Shown here: positions 1 through 10,605 of the stretch, piece by piece
Position numbering within the stretch: position 1 is the stretch's first letter
Layout: each line of letters begins with the position of its first letter
Assembly: GCF_030247195.1 (NCBI RefSeq)
Contig: NC_080672.1
Span: forward strand, 91,832,113-91,896,112
Length of the DNA: 64,000 nucleotides
Direction: 5' to 3'
DNA from: Topomyia yanbarensis
Taxonomy: Eukaryota; Arthropoda; Insecta; Diptera; Culicidae
Notes under the pieces: model-generated
Seen by the model: only the letters and a program-made list of their open reading frames with translations
The model's database searches: none
What the model was told of the DNA's origin: nothing
Position numbers and translations under genes: made by a program

Positions 1-374
1 GGCTTCAAACTAACAATTGGACCTTTAACGATAAATTCTTTCACATCTATCCACGTGAAAAGGAGATTTGCTTAGATAGGTCCTAATAGCTGCGGGTTCT
101 CCCATTTTCAATGAATATATAAAAACTAATAAGTGATAATTGTGAATACCGTAAAATGGGGGAACATTGATCAATTTTTCTGCATTTTTTCGAATAACTT
201 TCTTCAAATCAGGTAAATGTAATTGTTTGCATTTTTAAAACAAGTACTGGTACCCATAGATTGGAAACGTCCAAATTGTTTGGTAATTTATTTCAATTTA
301 CTATCAAAATAAAATAAATTTGTTGTAAATTTTCATTCGTTGATTTCGGGGTAACTTTGATCAGCAAAATATGT
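1..374. other. AT-rich sequence, no gene recognised
   Basis: No open frame with recognisable composition or motif is present, and no repeat boundary could be assigned. The sequence is simple AT-rich intergenic or intronic DNA running up to the foldback element that follows. Confidence 0.5.
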
Positions 375-1548
375 GTATGGGTCATTCCACGCGAAGTGAT
401 CAAAAAAAGATGCAAACTTGAAATCGACCTTCACGGATTTGAACAAAATTTGGAGGAATTGTTCATCTAGGGCCAATATATAAAAACCCAAATTTTCGTG
501 TCAATTGAACCACCCCTCGGGTCATGGGAGCACCCCCCGTTTTGGCAAATTGCCAAAACCCTTGATTTTCTTTTGATCATATCTCCCGTTCTATTTACTC
601 TAGAATCAAACCACAAGATGGCTTTTGAAGAAAATTGTTCAAGGCGTCTATAAAAAATATTATTTTTTGCCGACAGTGTTGCCAACTATGCAATTTTTTC
701 AGTTAAATATTAAAAGTTATTTTTTCTCAAAATACGTATATTTTAATTTTGAAAATTTTAATGCCATCGCGTTCCTCAGACATTTTTACATAAAAAACAC
801 TTATCGTCCCAATATAATATGAGCGCATCCTGAGATATACCGTTTTGAAGGGAAAAACTCCGATTTTCTCATATAAAAATCCATTTTTATTGGCCAAAAT
901 TGCGAAAATCTTCAAACTGTCATAAAAATCGACCCTGATCTGCTAGAAGCAAACCAAATACGTAGTTTTTCATCATTTCTCGTCTACTTCACGAAAAATT
1001 ATGTTTGAACTTAGCATACTCAAGTTGGTTTTTTAGTGTTGTGCGCTTGCGATTTTATATGGGAAATTGCGGTTTTTTCTCTTCAAAACGGTGTATCTCA
1101 GGATGCGCTCATATTATATTGGGATGATAAGTGTTTTTTATGTAAAAATGTCTGAGGAACGCGATGGCATTAAAATTTTCAAAAGTAAAGTATACGTATT
1201 TTGAGAAAAATTAACTTTTAATATTGAACTGAAAAAATTGCATAGTTGGCAACACTGTCGGCAAAAAATAATATTTTTTATAGACTCCTTGAACAATTTT
1301 CTTCAAAAGCCATCTTGTAGTTTGATTCTAGAGTAAATAGAACCGGAGATATGATCAAAAGAAAATCAAGGGTTTTGGCAATTTGCCAAAACGGGGGGTA
1401 CTCTCATGACCCGAGGGGTGGTTCAATTGTCACAAAAATTTGGGTTTTTATATATTGGCCCTAGATGAACAATTCCTCTAAATTTTATTCAAATCCGTGG
1501 AGGTCGATTACACGTGCCTTGATCACTTCGCATGGAATGACCCGTATA
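375..1548. mobile_element. Long foldback element (about 1.17 kb palindrome)
   Basis: Two arms of roughly 490 bp (about 375-870 and 1060-1548) are inverted copies of one another around a spacer of about 190 bp. The outer ends read TATGGGTCATTCCACG on the left and the complement of that on the right, and the arms stay alignable all the way in (shared blocks include CACCCCTCGGGTCATG and the GGCAAATTGCCAA palindrome). No transposase frame is present, so it is a non-autonomous foldback or MITE-like element. The target duplication is not clear. A single arm of the same family lies at 4837-5296, which confirms that this is a dispersed repeat and not a local accident. Confidence 0.85.
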
Positions 1549-2457
1549 GAAATAATAAATAACACTCCAAATGTTGCGTAAATAGTATATCTGCGCGCGA
1601 TTTTATGGCCCGATATTGTTTCGTCTCGTAAGAAAACAAAATTGCCTGGAAGGATACAGCCGACTTTTAGCGAACTTTTTCGAGAAAATAGTAGAAATAA
1701 AATATTAAGCAATTAAATTCTCGGATTTTTTAAATAAATTATTGGACAAATATATTCACGGTTTCTAAAAAAGTGATCAGTTTAGTTGAAGTTGCTTGAT
1801 TTCAATAACATACAAGGAATTGTTTGAACAGATTGAAACGATGCATGAAAGTTGTATCATTTTCAATTTAAATTTATTTTTTTAAAAGTACATTGATTGA
1901 CAAAAAATCTTTGCCGGTAGATGCTGAACATGTTTAGAATATGGTTTGTATTTTGTTTCGTTGATTTTGTTAGAGGGAATCATCTTATCGCACGTTACTG
2001 GAAAAAGTCCCATATGATCAAACTTACCCCGGCGATCAAAGATACCCCGTTTTACGGTGCAAGGTATCAAGTTAAGAGCAACTAACGAAAACACGTTAAA
2101 AACCAATTGTCATCAATAAGCACTTTTATGAAAATGATAACTGGATGAATTATGCGATAACATAAAATACATAACACAATTTGTTATAAATATGACATCA
2201 ATGATAACTTATATTGTTGTCATATCTATATTCAATGTACAAAACTTTATTATCATTTTTGTTATGTTGGCTGTTAAATCAAACAAATTGATAACAAATA
2301 TAGTTTTCAAACTGGTGATAACCAGGGAACACATTTTGTTATCAATAAGTTATTTTCTTTTGCTCGGGAGTGTTCTGGGAAAATTGTCGGATCGATGTTT
2401 TTCGAGGGAATTCCCTCGTAGTGTTATGTCTGTTAGTCTGTGATACGGTATTCAGAT
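1549..2457. other. AT-rich stretch with degenerate MITE-like sequence
   Basis: No gene is seen. Between about 2110 and 2350 the motifs GATAAC and TTATCA recur on both strands (for example near 2130, 2200, 2300 and 2340), suggesting a degraded hairpin MITE, but the ends could not be placed. Confidence 0.35.
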
Positions 2458-2703
2458 ATGGAATTTGCGTTTCGACTTTGTCTCATCAGAATCCGATACT
2501 AACTTACTGACGAAACTAAGCAGGCGCTAGCTCCAAAGCATTTTCTTGTGGAACATCACGCAATACTAGGGGATTGATCAGAATCACAAATAGTACTTTC
2601 GTTCTTTGGAGCTAGCTACTAGCTACGATCCTGTGCTAGCTTGGTCTTGTCCCTAAGTTAGTGTCGGATTCTGATGATCCGAAGTCGAATCGCAAATTCT
2701 ATA
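2458..2703. mobile_element. MITE, GCGTTTCGACTTCG family, both ends present
   Basis: Inverted ends of about 50 bp begin with GGAATTTGCGTTTCGACTT on the left and the matching AGAATTTGCGATTCGACTT read from the right, each followed by CATCAGAATCCGA and a CTAACTTA block. The middle carries GCTAGCTCCAAAG and its inverse. The same family recurs at 27740-28020, 32965-33170 and 62160-62330. No coding capacity is present. Confidence 0.8.
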
Positions 2704-3814
2704 ACTGATTTAGTTGGAGTTTTGTGCTCTTCACGCGCACTGATGGTTTCAACCATTTTTCTCCTTAATGGGGGAAAGATAGTTTTTACCTAAATTTTTC
2801 TCCACTAAGGAGAAATGTAGCACAATACAATATTGTTAAACTCAACATATTAGGGATGGTTAAGCGTCACCTGTTTATATTGTCCAAAAGGACAGGAAGC
2901 AGCTTCTACTGTGCAGCTCAAAAATGAATAGTTTTTGTTCGTCACACTACCACTTGTGAAATGCACTTTCTTTCTTGACTATTCTATACCGTTTATTCAA
3001 AACGTCATATCTAACAAATGTAAACAAACTGAGTTAATTATGCCAAATAAAAACCAAGCATTAACTCTTTATCGTCCACAAATAATAGAGAAAAATAATA
3101 ACTCTTTACATGTAAATTTAATCTCAAGTCAAAATGTCGTATATAGTATACCAAAGCTTTGCTAATATTTTAAAGATGTGATGTTTTGCGTTGTGATGTT
3201 TTTCCAAGTCGACTGTAGTTAGCATCTTTTTCCAATGCCAAACCTCATATGTACACTCTTGGTTGCATACAGCACATGAAATATATCACAACTACACGCC
3301 CGTCTCTCAAAACGTCACAGTAAAATGTGACATCTACAAACGGTGTTGCCAAGATAACATATGTAAAAGAGCATAATAGCAAAAGTGATCGGCAAAATGT
3401 TATAAAATTATAGTTATCAATTATCTCCCTATTATCTTCGCGAAAAACATGTAATATGCTTATACGATCCTGCAATGAGTAAAAGCAGAGGTGATAGTAC
3501 AATTAATAGCCTTCTGTGTGCTTTAATTTTTAAGTAAATTTAAAAGTCGCAAGGAAATTTTTGCACGCGATTTTCTCGATTTTTTTGTTTGACGTTTCTG
3601 TTAGATATGATGTAATGAAAAAACGCTCTAGCATTGTGTTTTTGTAAACTTGACTTGAAGCGTGAGTCGATAACTGTTGCGACACTTTCAAACTTGCGTC
3701 ACTTTTTTCATACTTGTCCAAAATTAACCAAACTTTGCCCAGCTCCCATTTAGAGTGTATTGTTTACATTCGCTCAGTTGAGCATTTATCTGTGATATTC
3801 TTGTCGAAATAGAA
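2704..3814. other. AT-rich stretch, no gene recognised
   Basis: A TTTTTCTCCTTA / TAAGGAGAAA inverted pair near 2757-2817 looks like part of the GCGTTTCGACTTCG MITE family neighbourhood (similar text occurs near 25180 and 28030). The short frames here show no protein motif. The last part (about 3720-3814) is probably the 5' untranslated part of the mariner relic that follows. Confidence 0.4.
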
Positions 3815-4800
3815 ATGAATCAGCAAATTGTTCGCGAAAGGATTTTGTTCACCCACATGCAAAATTCTGAGTTGTCGCATCGCCTCTTGGGAAAATTGAT
3901 GGATATACATCATTCGACCGTCTCAAAGGTTCTCAGAAAAAACTGACTGAGCTCTAATTGCTAATTCAAGCGAAATCCGAACATTTCGGCGGGGGAACTT
4001 GGCCAAAAAACTTGTTTTGCAAAGTTTCGTCCAGACGGTCAAGAAACGATTCAGAATTGAAAACGTACAAGGTGCAAAGCTTCCCATATCAAGTACGAAA
4101 ATCAGCAGATTGTTTCCGCGCATTCGAAAACTCTACACGACGATGATAACGAAATACCGGTGCTGAATCATTAATTATGAGACCTACATCAAAGCAAATT
4201 TCAAGCAGTTGCCGGTACTGGAATATTTTAGAAGAAAAAAGAAACTGTCAAAATTCTTTTCGAAGTACCTGATTTGGACGGCCATATGGACTTGTGGCAA
4301 ACGGTAAACTATTTATGACCAAGGCATCAATTACTTTCAGTTTTACGAAACTGAGTGCTTCCAAATACAGCGTTTGCCATTTTCACAACCGTTGTTCTAG
4401 TCTGATTTAGCGTCGTGCCGCTATTCTAAAACCGCTCAGGAGTGTGGTATGCGGCTAATTCAGTGGGTTTTGTGCTAAAATACATGCACCCACCAAACTG
4501 TCGTGGACTCCCAAGTAACAATTGAAGTTTTATAGTACGCTACAAGTGTAATCTAAGTTTTATCAGTGGCTATACTGCCGTTCTACGCATAACTGTCCCA
4601 TGTATATAAGGCATCCCATAGAACATAGGACAATTAAGCTTATAACGGCAGTATAAAAATAACATAAAATCTCAATTGTTACTAGGGCTCCATCTGATCG
4701 AAACCTATTGGGCCAGGCTGAAGCGCGAACTTCGGAAGATCATAAGATTGGCGAAGGACGAAAAGGAAGTGAAGAGGTTATGAAAAAAGATGGGTAGGTA
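3815..4800 (+). pseudogene. ITmD37E-type mariner transposase, broken, copy 1
   Basis: The relic starts at ATG 3815 with an N-terminal helix-turn-helix segment (MNQQIVRERILF... then STVSKVLRKN) and stops after about 44 codons. Reading on with frame changes gives the family's linker (RRSRNDSELKTYKVQSFPY near 4040-4100), the first catalytic aspartate motif (DETYIKANFKQLP near 4178-4215), then KYLIW and TCGKR near 4260-4305, SDLASCRYSKTAQE near 4400-4440, and the last catalytic block IETYWARLKRELR near 4697-4735. These match, in order, the DD37E mariner family known from mosquitoes. Frameshifts, stop codons and a 174-bp MITE insertion (4512-4685) make it non-functional. Confidence 0.8.
4512..4685. 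mobile_element. Small MITE inserted in mariner copy 1
   Basis: Inverted ends AAGTAACAATTGA and TCAATTGTTACT flank about 170 bp. An imperfect direct repeat GGACTCC (4505-4511) / GGGCTCC (4685-4691) brackets it. Removing the insert rejoins the transposase reading PNC.GL-H-IETYWA, as expected for the family, so the insertion boundary is supported by protein homology. A shorter hairpin (4570-4654, ends TATACTGCC / GGCAGTATA) sits inside and resembles the hairpin at 53902-53988. Confidence 0.75.
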
Positions 4801-4836
4801 GTGTCAGAATGTTAAAAAAACGCGATATTTCGGTAT

Positions 4837-5296
4837 AGTGATCAAGGCACGTGTAATCGACCTTCACGGATTTGAACCAAATTTGGAGGAATTGTTCATC
4901 TAGGGCCAATATATAAAAACCCAAATTTTTGTGTCAATTTAACCACCCCTCGGGTCATGGGAGCACCCCCCGTTTTGGCAAATTGCCAAATCTCTTGATT
5001 TTCTTTTGATCATATCTCCGGTTCTATTTACTCTAGAATCAAACCGCAAGATGGCTTTTGAAGAAAATTGTTCCAGGAGTCTAGAAAAAATATTAATTTT
5101 TGGCGGCAGTGCTGCCAACTATTTTTTCTGTTAAATATTAAAAGTTAATTTTTCTCTCAATACATCTATTTTAATTTTTGAAATTCTAATGCCATCGTGT
5201 TCGTCAGACATTTTTACATAAAAAACACTTATAATCTCAATATAATTTGAGCGGATCCTGAAATACACCGTTTTGAAGAGAAAAAAACCGAATTTC
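4837..5296 (+). mobile_element. Single arm of the 375-1548 foldback family
   Basis: From GTGATCAAGGCACGTGTAATC to CCGTTTTGAAGAGAAAA this stretch matches one arm of the 1.17 kb palindrome, including CACCCCTCGGGTCATGGGAG and GGCAAATTGCCAAAT. The second arm is missing. Its outer end is closer to the right arm of the full element (CACGTGTAATCGACC) than to the left arm. It lies between the two mariner relics, so it may have mediated or followed their juxtaposition. Confidence 0.8.
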
Positions 5297-5302
5297 CGTT
5301 CC

Positions 5303-5783
5303 GGTAGCTTCCGAGGCTACTTTCAAAGTTTGACAATAAATACATGATTTCGCAAGCGATCTTCTCATGTGGAAAACGAAGTGCGCCGTTCTTGACTATC
5401 GAGACTGTAAACGGGGAGATCTACATCAAGGAGTATCTACAGAAGCGTTTGCTTCCTCTGTTGAAGCAACACGAGGGCCCTACGATCTTCTGGCCGCATC
5501 TAGCTTCTTGCTACTGTTCATATGTTGTCCTGGAGTGGTACGAAGCCAACGGGGCCATTTTCGTACCCAAGGACATGAACCCCCTCCCCCCCCCCCCCCG
5601 CCCGACGCAACGGAAGTAAGACACATTGAAAAATACTGGGCAATTAAAAAGCAGGCACCAAGAAAGCATCCCAAGGAGATCAAATCTGAGGAAGACATAT
5701 AGAAAAATGGGTTTCCGTACAAAAGAAGCTGCTGTCAGATGTTGTACAGTTGTACCTAATAAGTGGAGTTAAGCGTAAGGTGT
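5303..5783 (+). pseudogene. ITmD37E-type mariner transposase, 3' half, copy 2
   Basis: Reading begins inside the catalytic domain (LLSKFDNKYMISQAIFSCGK), continues SAPFL, EIYIKEYLQKRLLPLLKQH, FWPHLASCY, VLEWYEANG and FVPKDMNP. It then changes frame through a run of C residues and ends HIEKYWAIKKQ ... SGVKRKV with a stop at 5781-5783, the usual family C-terminus. The second catalytic Asp, expected in WPDLASC, is His here (WPHLASC), so even a repaired frame would lack a DDE-type triad residue. The 5' half is absent. Several subfamily differences from copy 1 (EIYIKEYL versus TECFQ) show two separate elements, not a duplication. Confidence 0.85.
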
Positions 5784-6654
5784 AAGCGTATGGTTATGGT
5801 ATTGAAGTTAAAAAAAATAAATATGCCAAAGGTTTAGTAATGGGTTATACTTTATTGTCTTAAAGTTTGAAAAGGGTCGGTCCACTAGCTCATTTTTTAC
5901 AGCGTTTTTCGTTATGCAATTTGATGTGGGAAACACTTTATATCCGATTTTATACTGTTTCCAAATGAATTGTTTCTTTCACATTAAATGCTCGTTTCAG
6001 GGATACCATATGAGAATACATATACTCGAATATTTTAGATTTTGATGCACGTGTATCGATATTGTGGTATTTTCATTATACCTACCGAAATATCTGGTTT
6101 TAATACAACCTATCAGAAGATAGTAAAAATTGCAGCATTCATATTAGCAGCTTTTAGTCTATTCTACTTCACTCCTGTTATGTCTCTCACATTCCCATCC
6201 ATCTTTTTCTTCTTCTGATGGCAAACCGAAGTAAAAAGGAGCAAGTATTTTTTCTCTGGAGCAACTTCCGTGTACTGAAACAAACCTAGTATCAGCAGCA
6301 GCAGTGAAGAATTATTTGCGCCATGGCCCGTAATTAAAACAAAAATAATACTTTATACGAGGAAAATAGTCGCCCCGAGGAGAGCGCTTTTTTCTTTGTT
6401 TCGGAAAGAAAGTTTGCTTTTTAAGTTGCGCAGGCCTTCTTTTGATCTTTTTGTTATCACGGACAGCATTTCCTGCCAGCTCTAATACTTCAATGGCAAG
6501 ATATTCACTGCTGTCAGGTAGACTGGTGCCTCGGCATCGACGCTTTCGGTATAGTGAGCCTTTCTTAGCAAACGAAGGATAGGAGACTGGAGACCGAAAT
6601 TAACCAAGCGGGATTTATGCTTTCCTCATATACCGCGTCCAGACGAGCGTATGT
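5784..6654. other. Mariner 3' flank and unassigned sequence
   Basis: The first 150 bp are probably the 3' untranslated part of the mariner relic. From about 6140 onward base composition is more balanced and less repetitive, but no open frame, RNA motif or repeat end could be supported. Confidence 0.35.
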
Positions 6655-6860
6655 TGCCAGTTAGAAATGGGCGATGTCAATGCGTTTTTTTTTTTTTCGA
6701 AATCGATCTTTTTGTCTCGAAACATCTATTTTTTGTATTCGATCTTTTCGGCCCGATTTTTGACAACATTGATTTTGTTAGCTTAAAAATTGATCTAGTA
6801 AAATCGATTTTCCTTGCAAAATTCGCATTGGAAAAGATACGATTTTCTCAGTGTAACACA
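6655..6860 (+). mobile_element. Fragment of the GGGCGATG / ATCGATTTT repeat family
   Basis: TTAGAAATGGGCGATGTCAATG followed by AAATCGATCTTTTTGTCTCG, GTATTCGATCTTTTCGGCCC and GTAAAATCGATTTTCCTTG matches, in order, the left part of the element at 42477-43310. Only one end is present here. Non-coding. Confidence 0.65.
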
Positions 6861-7160
6861 CGAAAGATGCTGCACTCGCATACGAGCCCCGGTTTTGTAC
6901 TTGGTTCCGAAATCAAGCCAAATGAGCTGGCTATCAAATGAAATCGGTTTACTTCCATCGTCAGAGAGGAGGAGCTTCGAACAAAAACTTTTTAAGATTT
7001 GCGGCCCGATGCATTTAATAAGCGGCCACTAATCAGGAGTGACATTCAGTCAGATGATTTTGAATCGGCTTTTCCGTGTGTGTGTCTGTGTGTGTATGTA
7101 TTTGTGCGTGCATATGTGTATGCTAATTTGGACGCGCCGGAGCTGATAATAGTTGGTGAA
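6861..7160. other. Unassigned sequence with GT-rich simple repeat
   Basis: No gene is recognised. A TGTG-rich simple repeat lies at about 7076-7125. Confidence 0.4.
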
Positions 7161-7936
7161 TGAATAGATGTTTAAATTTAATTCTTGGTAAGGGCCAATT
7201 AGTTTTCAACAAAAAATATTCAAGGGGTGGGAGATTTTTATTCTAATTGGCCCTCGTCACTAGCGCGGAGCTGAACAAACTAATTACTACAGTCAGCCCA
7301 CGAAGTCGGCTCAATCCTAATAATCACCTTATCACCCGATTTTAAAATATAGTCTCCGGCCTTCCAACAAGGTTAACTAATAGAAACCGAGCAAAACCAC
7401 AATTATTTCTGTTCAAGATTTGCGGCTCGGTGCATGGTTCGCGAACTACTCGGTCTAGTCCCCGACGATGGACCTAGCCTACTCCGACGGAGAATTTCCT
7501 GGCGCGAGAAGTTCTCCCGAAATCGAGCTAACCAACCAGGTGTCGAGGTCAGTTTAGCGATTCCGGTGGAGGAGGGCGTCCGGTTCGCTGGTGCCTCGAC
7601 GACCGCGACTGGTGGTTTCCCACCGCGGTCTACTCAGTTTAGTCCCTGGCGGAGAGTGCAGCTTACGACGACGGAGAGTTCCTCGACAAAAGAAATTCTC
7701 CCGAGCCGATTCTTCTTGGTTTTCGCTATATTTCTCTCGGGTCAACTGGTAGGGTGCCGTGAATGGTCCGGCGATTCCGGGTAGAGCGTGGTGTGTGGTT
7801 AGCTGGTGTCTCGACGACCCATACTCGATGGTTTATCGCGGTTTTTCTCGACTAGTCCCCTGCGGTGACTAGTCTACTCTGGCGGAGAGTTTCCTGGAGG
7901 TGGTTGCTCTCCCAAAACCGTTACTTGCTGTTCATC
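7161..7936 (-). mobile_element. 3' region of R1-like LINE, internally repetitive
   Basis: This lies directly downstream, on the minus strand, of the LINE reading frame ending at 7940. It is GC-richer than the surroundings and contains diverged repeats of a unit with GGTCTACTC/GGTCTAGTCCC, GGCGGAGAGT, TTCTCCCGA and GGTGTCTCGACGACC (for example near 7450, 7620, 7680, 7800 and 7870). A 3' region with tandem subrepeats fits an R1-type LINE. The plus-strand open frame across 7434-7784 is judged a by-product of this composition. Confidence 0.5.
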
Positions 7937-7939
7937 GCG

Positions 7940-9057
7940 CTATTTGCGCTGTAAGGCTGTCATGACCTGCGCTACAACTCTGTTGATCGCGTTCCACCTG
8001 TTCACATCGCTTGTCATTCTGTAGACGACATTATCCGGGCTGATGTCCGGCCCTCCTATTTCGAGCATAACTCTGAGTGTCGCTTCGAACCGCGGATATT
8101 CAAAGACCACATGCTTCGGCCTCTCCTTGACATTTTCACACTCCAAGCACAACGGTTACGTCGCGTACCCGAACCGATGAAGAAACTTCCTGAAGCAGCC
8201 GTGGCCCGACAGGAGCTGTGTCAAGTGGAAGTTCACCTCTCGGTGCTTTCTATTGACCCACGTCGACAGGTTTGGGATGAACCAGTAGGACCACCTACCT
8301 TTTTCTGTACTACCACCTCGCCATCGAATCGATTCGCACCATCTTCGTCACGTTTCTGGTGTTTCTGTGTGATGCAGATGGGGATCATGCTGGCTATAAC
8401 GCATACTGCCTCCGATGATATTATTCTGTACGCACTCGCGACTGGTACGGCCATCAACCGGAATGTCCTGTTCTGCTTTTCACGGTTCCGCTTGGTTTTC
8501 AACTTCGCATCCCAGACAGGAATCCTATATCGGAGTATCGTTGACGAAACAGTGGACAGCAGACGTGCTGCTTCTCGGACCACCAACGTTTGGCATGATT
8601 CTCCCTTGCGTTCGCCGACTTTTCGCAGGCGTAGTCGACGTGGTTGTTGAAGCTCAACCGGTCGTCAATTATTACTCCCAACTACTTTAGTGCACGCTTC
8701 GATGCAATTACGTGCCCTCCGACGGCGATCTGCTTCCGCTGAACCACTTTGCTAACCAACAACACCTCCGTCTTGTGGTGAGCTATTTGCAGCTTGACAC
8801 CGTTCATGGTTTGGGCCTTGAGGAATGCCCGATGTGACTCCCTTTGTTCGTTTCGTACAGCAGCGCTCTGCTCTGGAAATAGTTGTTCAGGATCTGGGAT
8901 AGATATCCTCATTCTGTGCAGCGCTGCCGGGATAGCTTCCCTGCTGGCGCTGTTAAATGCATTCTCCAAATCTATCGTGGCCACAGCGCAGTATCGATCT
9001 CCTCTTTGCCTCTGTTTAGGTGTCTTCTCAGCTCTCGCGAGCACTGTTCGATTTGCT
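7940..9057 (-). pseudogene. R1-like LINE reverse transcriptase, decayed relic
   Basis: Read on the minus strand, the relic shows RT motif A as AVATIDLENAFNSAS (near 8990-8940), then RALLYETNKG and GIPQG (near 8840), then a jump straight to KLQIAHHKTEVLLVSK, GVIIDDRLSFNNHVDYACEK (near 8670-8620), STILRY and SSEAVCVIASMIPICI. It ends with the cysteine-rich tail CLECENVKE.P.HVVFEYPRF and NRWNAINRVVAQVMTALQRK, stopping at 7940. The order is that of R1/LOA-type LINE proteins. The (F/Y)xDD catalytic box expected between GIPQG and HHKTEV is deleted, and at least four frame changes are needed. It is 5' truncated near 9057. Confidence 0.8.
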
Positions 9058-10486
9058 AAATTTGTGTTGTCGTTGCCCCCATTTTGTCAACCAAAAATAC
9101 ACCAAAGGGGCTGATAAAAATGGGTTTTCGGTGTATATCCATTTAAATTTGTCATTATTTTCAGCTTTGGAAGTGATTTACTTGGTTGTGTCTTTTTATC
9201 TCTTTTTTACAACATTTTTATCTATTATTTTATGCCTATTGATTTATCTTATGAATGTGAGATGTAGCCTTGTCTTGCGTAAAACTTTACATTTATAATT
9301 TTTGATGGATCCATTACTAAATTATCAAACGCCGAAGTTCTTTTTCTAAGAATAGCTGGCAAGTGATAACCCTGTTGCAGATTTCCTTAGCGTGGTTCAC
9401 AAACACACTCATCCCAAACTTTGTGATATATGCCACATAATTTGTTAAAACAAAATAACACCTGAAAAAATCGCAACGGATCTTCAACGGAAACTCTAAG
9501 GCTTTCCAGCCGACGATGTGCAGCAGCCTCAAGTTATATAGCAGCGGAACATCATATTCATGAGATGAGATACCAGAACAGCCAGTAAACTGAAAGGCAC
9601 TGATGGTGTTGTTGTTGTTGTCGTTGTAGGAACTGATGTTTGTAGCTTGTGTAACCACGCGAAACCCTCTGCCTGCTGATGCGTTAGGTGGAGCCAAGTG
9701 AAGCCGAATGCGAGCTTGTCGGTACAAAGGCAGTTAAAGAGTTCAATACTTCCCATCCTCTGCCAGGCAAGCTGCTGATTCGAATGGCTGGTCAAACAAC
9801 AACAAAATTTCAAGAATAAAATATGCAGCCAAACAACATCCCGCTGATTGTTTGGGCAGACAGATAGAAGACTCCAGTGGGCATGGGAAGAAGAGCGTAT
9901 GTTCGAAGCAGCAACAAGAACAATAACAAAAACCGATGAAATGAACTGTGGAGGCTGGAGCAATTGGAAAGAATTTTTTCCTCCATCTCCAAACATCAGA
10001 GAGTTTTGGCCGCCCGCCTTTTGGCTCGGGTTCAGGTTAACGTTTTGTACACTCAACGAAGAAGAAGGCAAGAGCAAAGAGTTTTGGATGAATGCCGTGC
10101 GACCGGACAGATTGTGGAATTCTTTTAAACATTCAAGTTGATGATCTATGATGGATGCTAATGGATTCGAACTTTGCTGATTAAGGTGTAATGATTTAAA
10201 TCTTTAACCTGTTCGAGCTTCCTGTATGGAATGATTTTCAGATTCTCGAAATGTCCGGTATGTTTGTAATTATGATCAGGTTAAACAAAATAATAATGAA
10301 CAATCGACGTTACGATAGCTAACACTGGTGCAAATCAAATGGGAGCGATATTTGGCGTCTTGTTTTATTTCAAGCTAAAAAAGCTATCTGTGATCAAGAC
10401 CTTCTGCTTCGAATTCATCTCATCAGTAGCTAACAGACCGACTTAGCCATTAGCTCTTCATTAAATTGTGTATCATCTTAACTTTA
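9058..10486. other. Unassigned sequence; long minus frames without homology
   Basis: Minus-strand frames at 9317-9727 and 9529-10077 (136 and 182 codons) are open, but they overlap each other and are biased to Ser, Leu, Thr and His with no family motif. I do not call them genes. A (GTT)n microsatellite occurs at 9607-9627. The opening 60 bp (ACACCAAAGGGGCTGAT... GGTGTATA) resembles, inverted, the stretch at 23110-23155, so it is part of a dispersed repeat. Confidence 0.4.
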
Positions 10487-10605
10487 GATATCGACCCATC
10501 AACACAAGGGACCGAGACCAATGATTTCACTTCTATTTCTAAGAACCAGGACCTTTTACCTCAGACAATTTCAACAACCTCGGCTAAGATTAAAATTTTA
10601 CACAC
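10487..10605 (-). mobile_element. Degenerate fragment of tRNA-headed SINE type B
   Basis: The blocks GATATCGACCCATCAACAC, AAGGGACCGAGACCAATG, TTCAC, CCTCAGAC and CAACAACCTCGGCT follow the order of the minus-strand SINE at 53165-53700 but are strongly diverged. Only the middle of the element and part of the tRNA-like head remain. Confidence 0.55.

Noticed and set aside
7434..7784. 116-codon plus-strand frame
   Set aside because: It lies in the repetitive 3' region of a minus-strand LINE and shows no domain; GC-rich repeats keep it open.
8111..8650. 179-codon plus-strand frame
   Set aside because: It is antisense to the R1-like LINE protein, whose motifs are clear on the minus strand.
9529..10077. 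182-codon minus-strand frame
   Set aside because: It overlaps another open minus frame, has Ser/Leu/Thr/His bias, contains a (GTT)n-encoded run of Thr and has no recognised motif.
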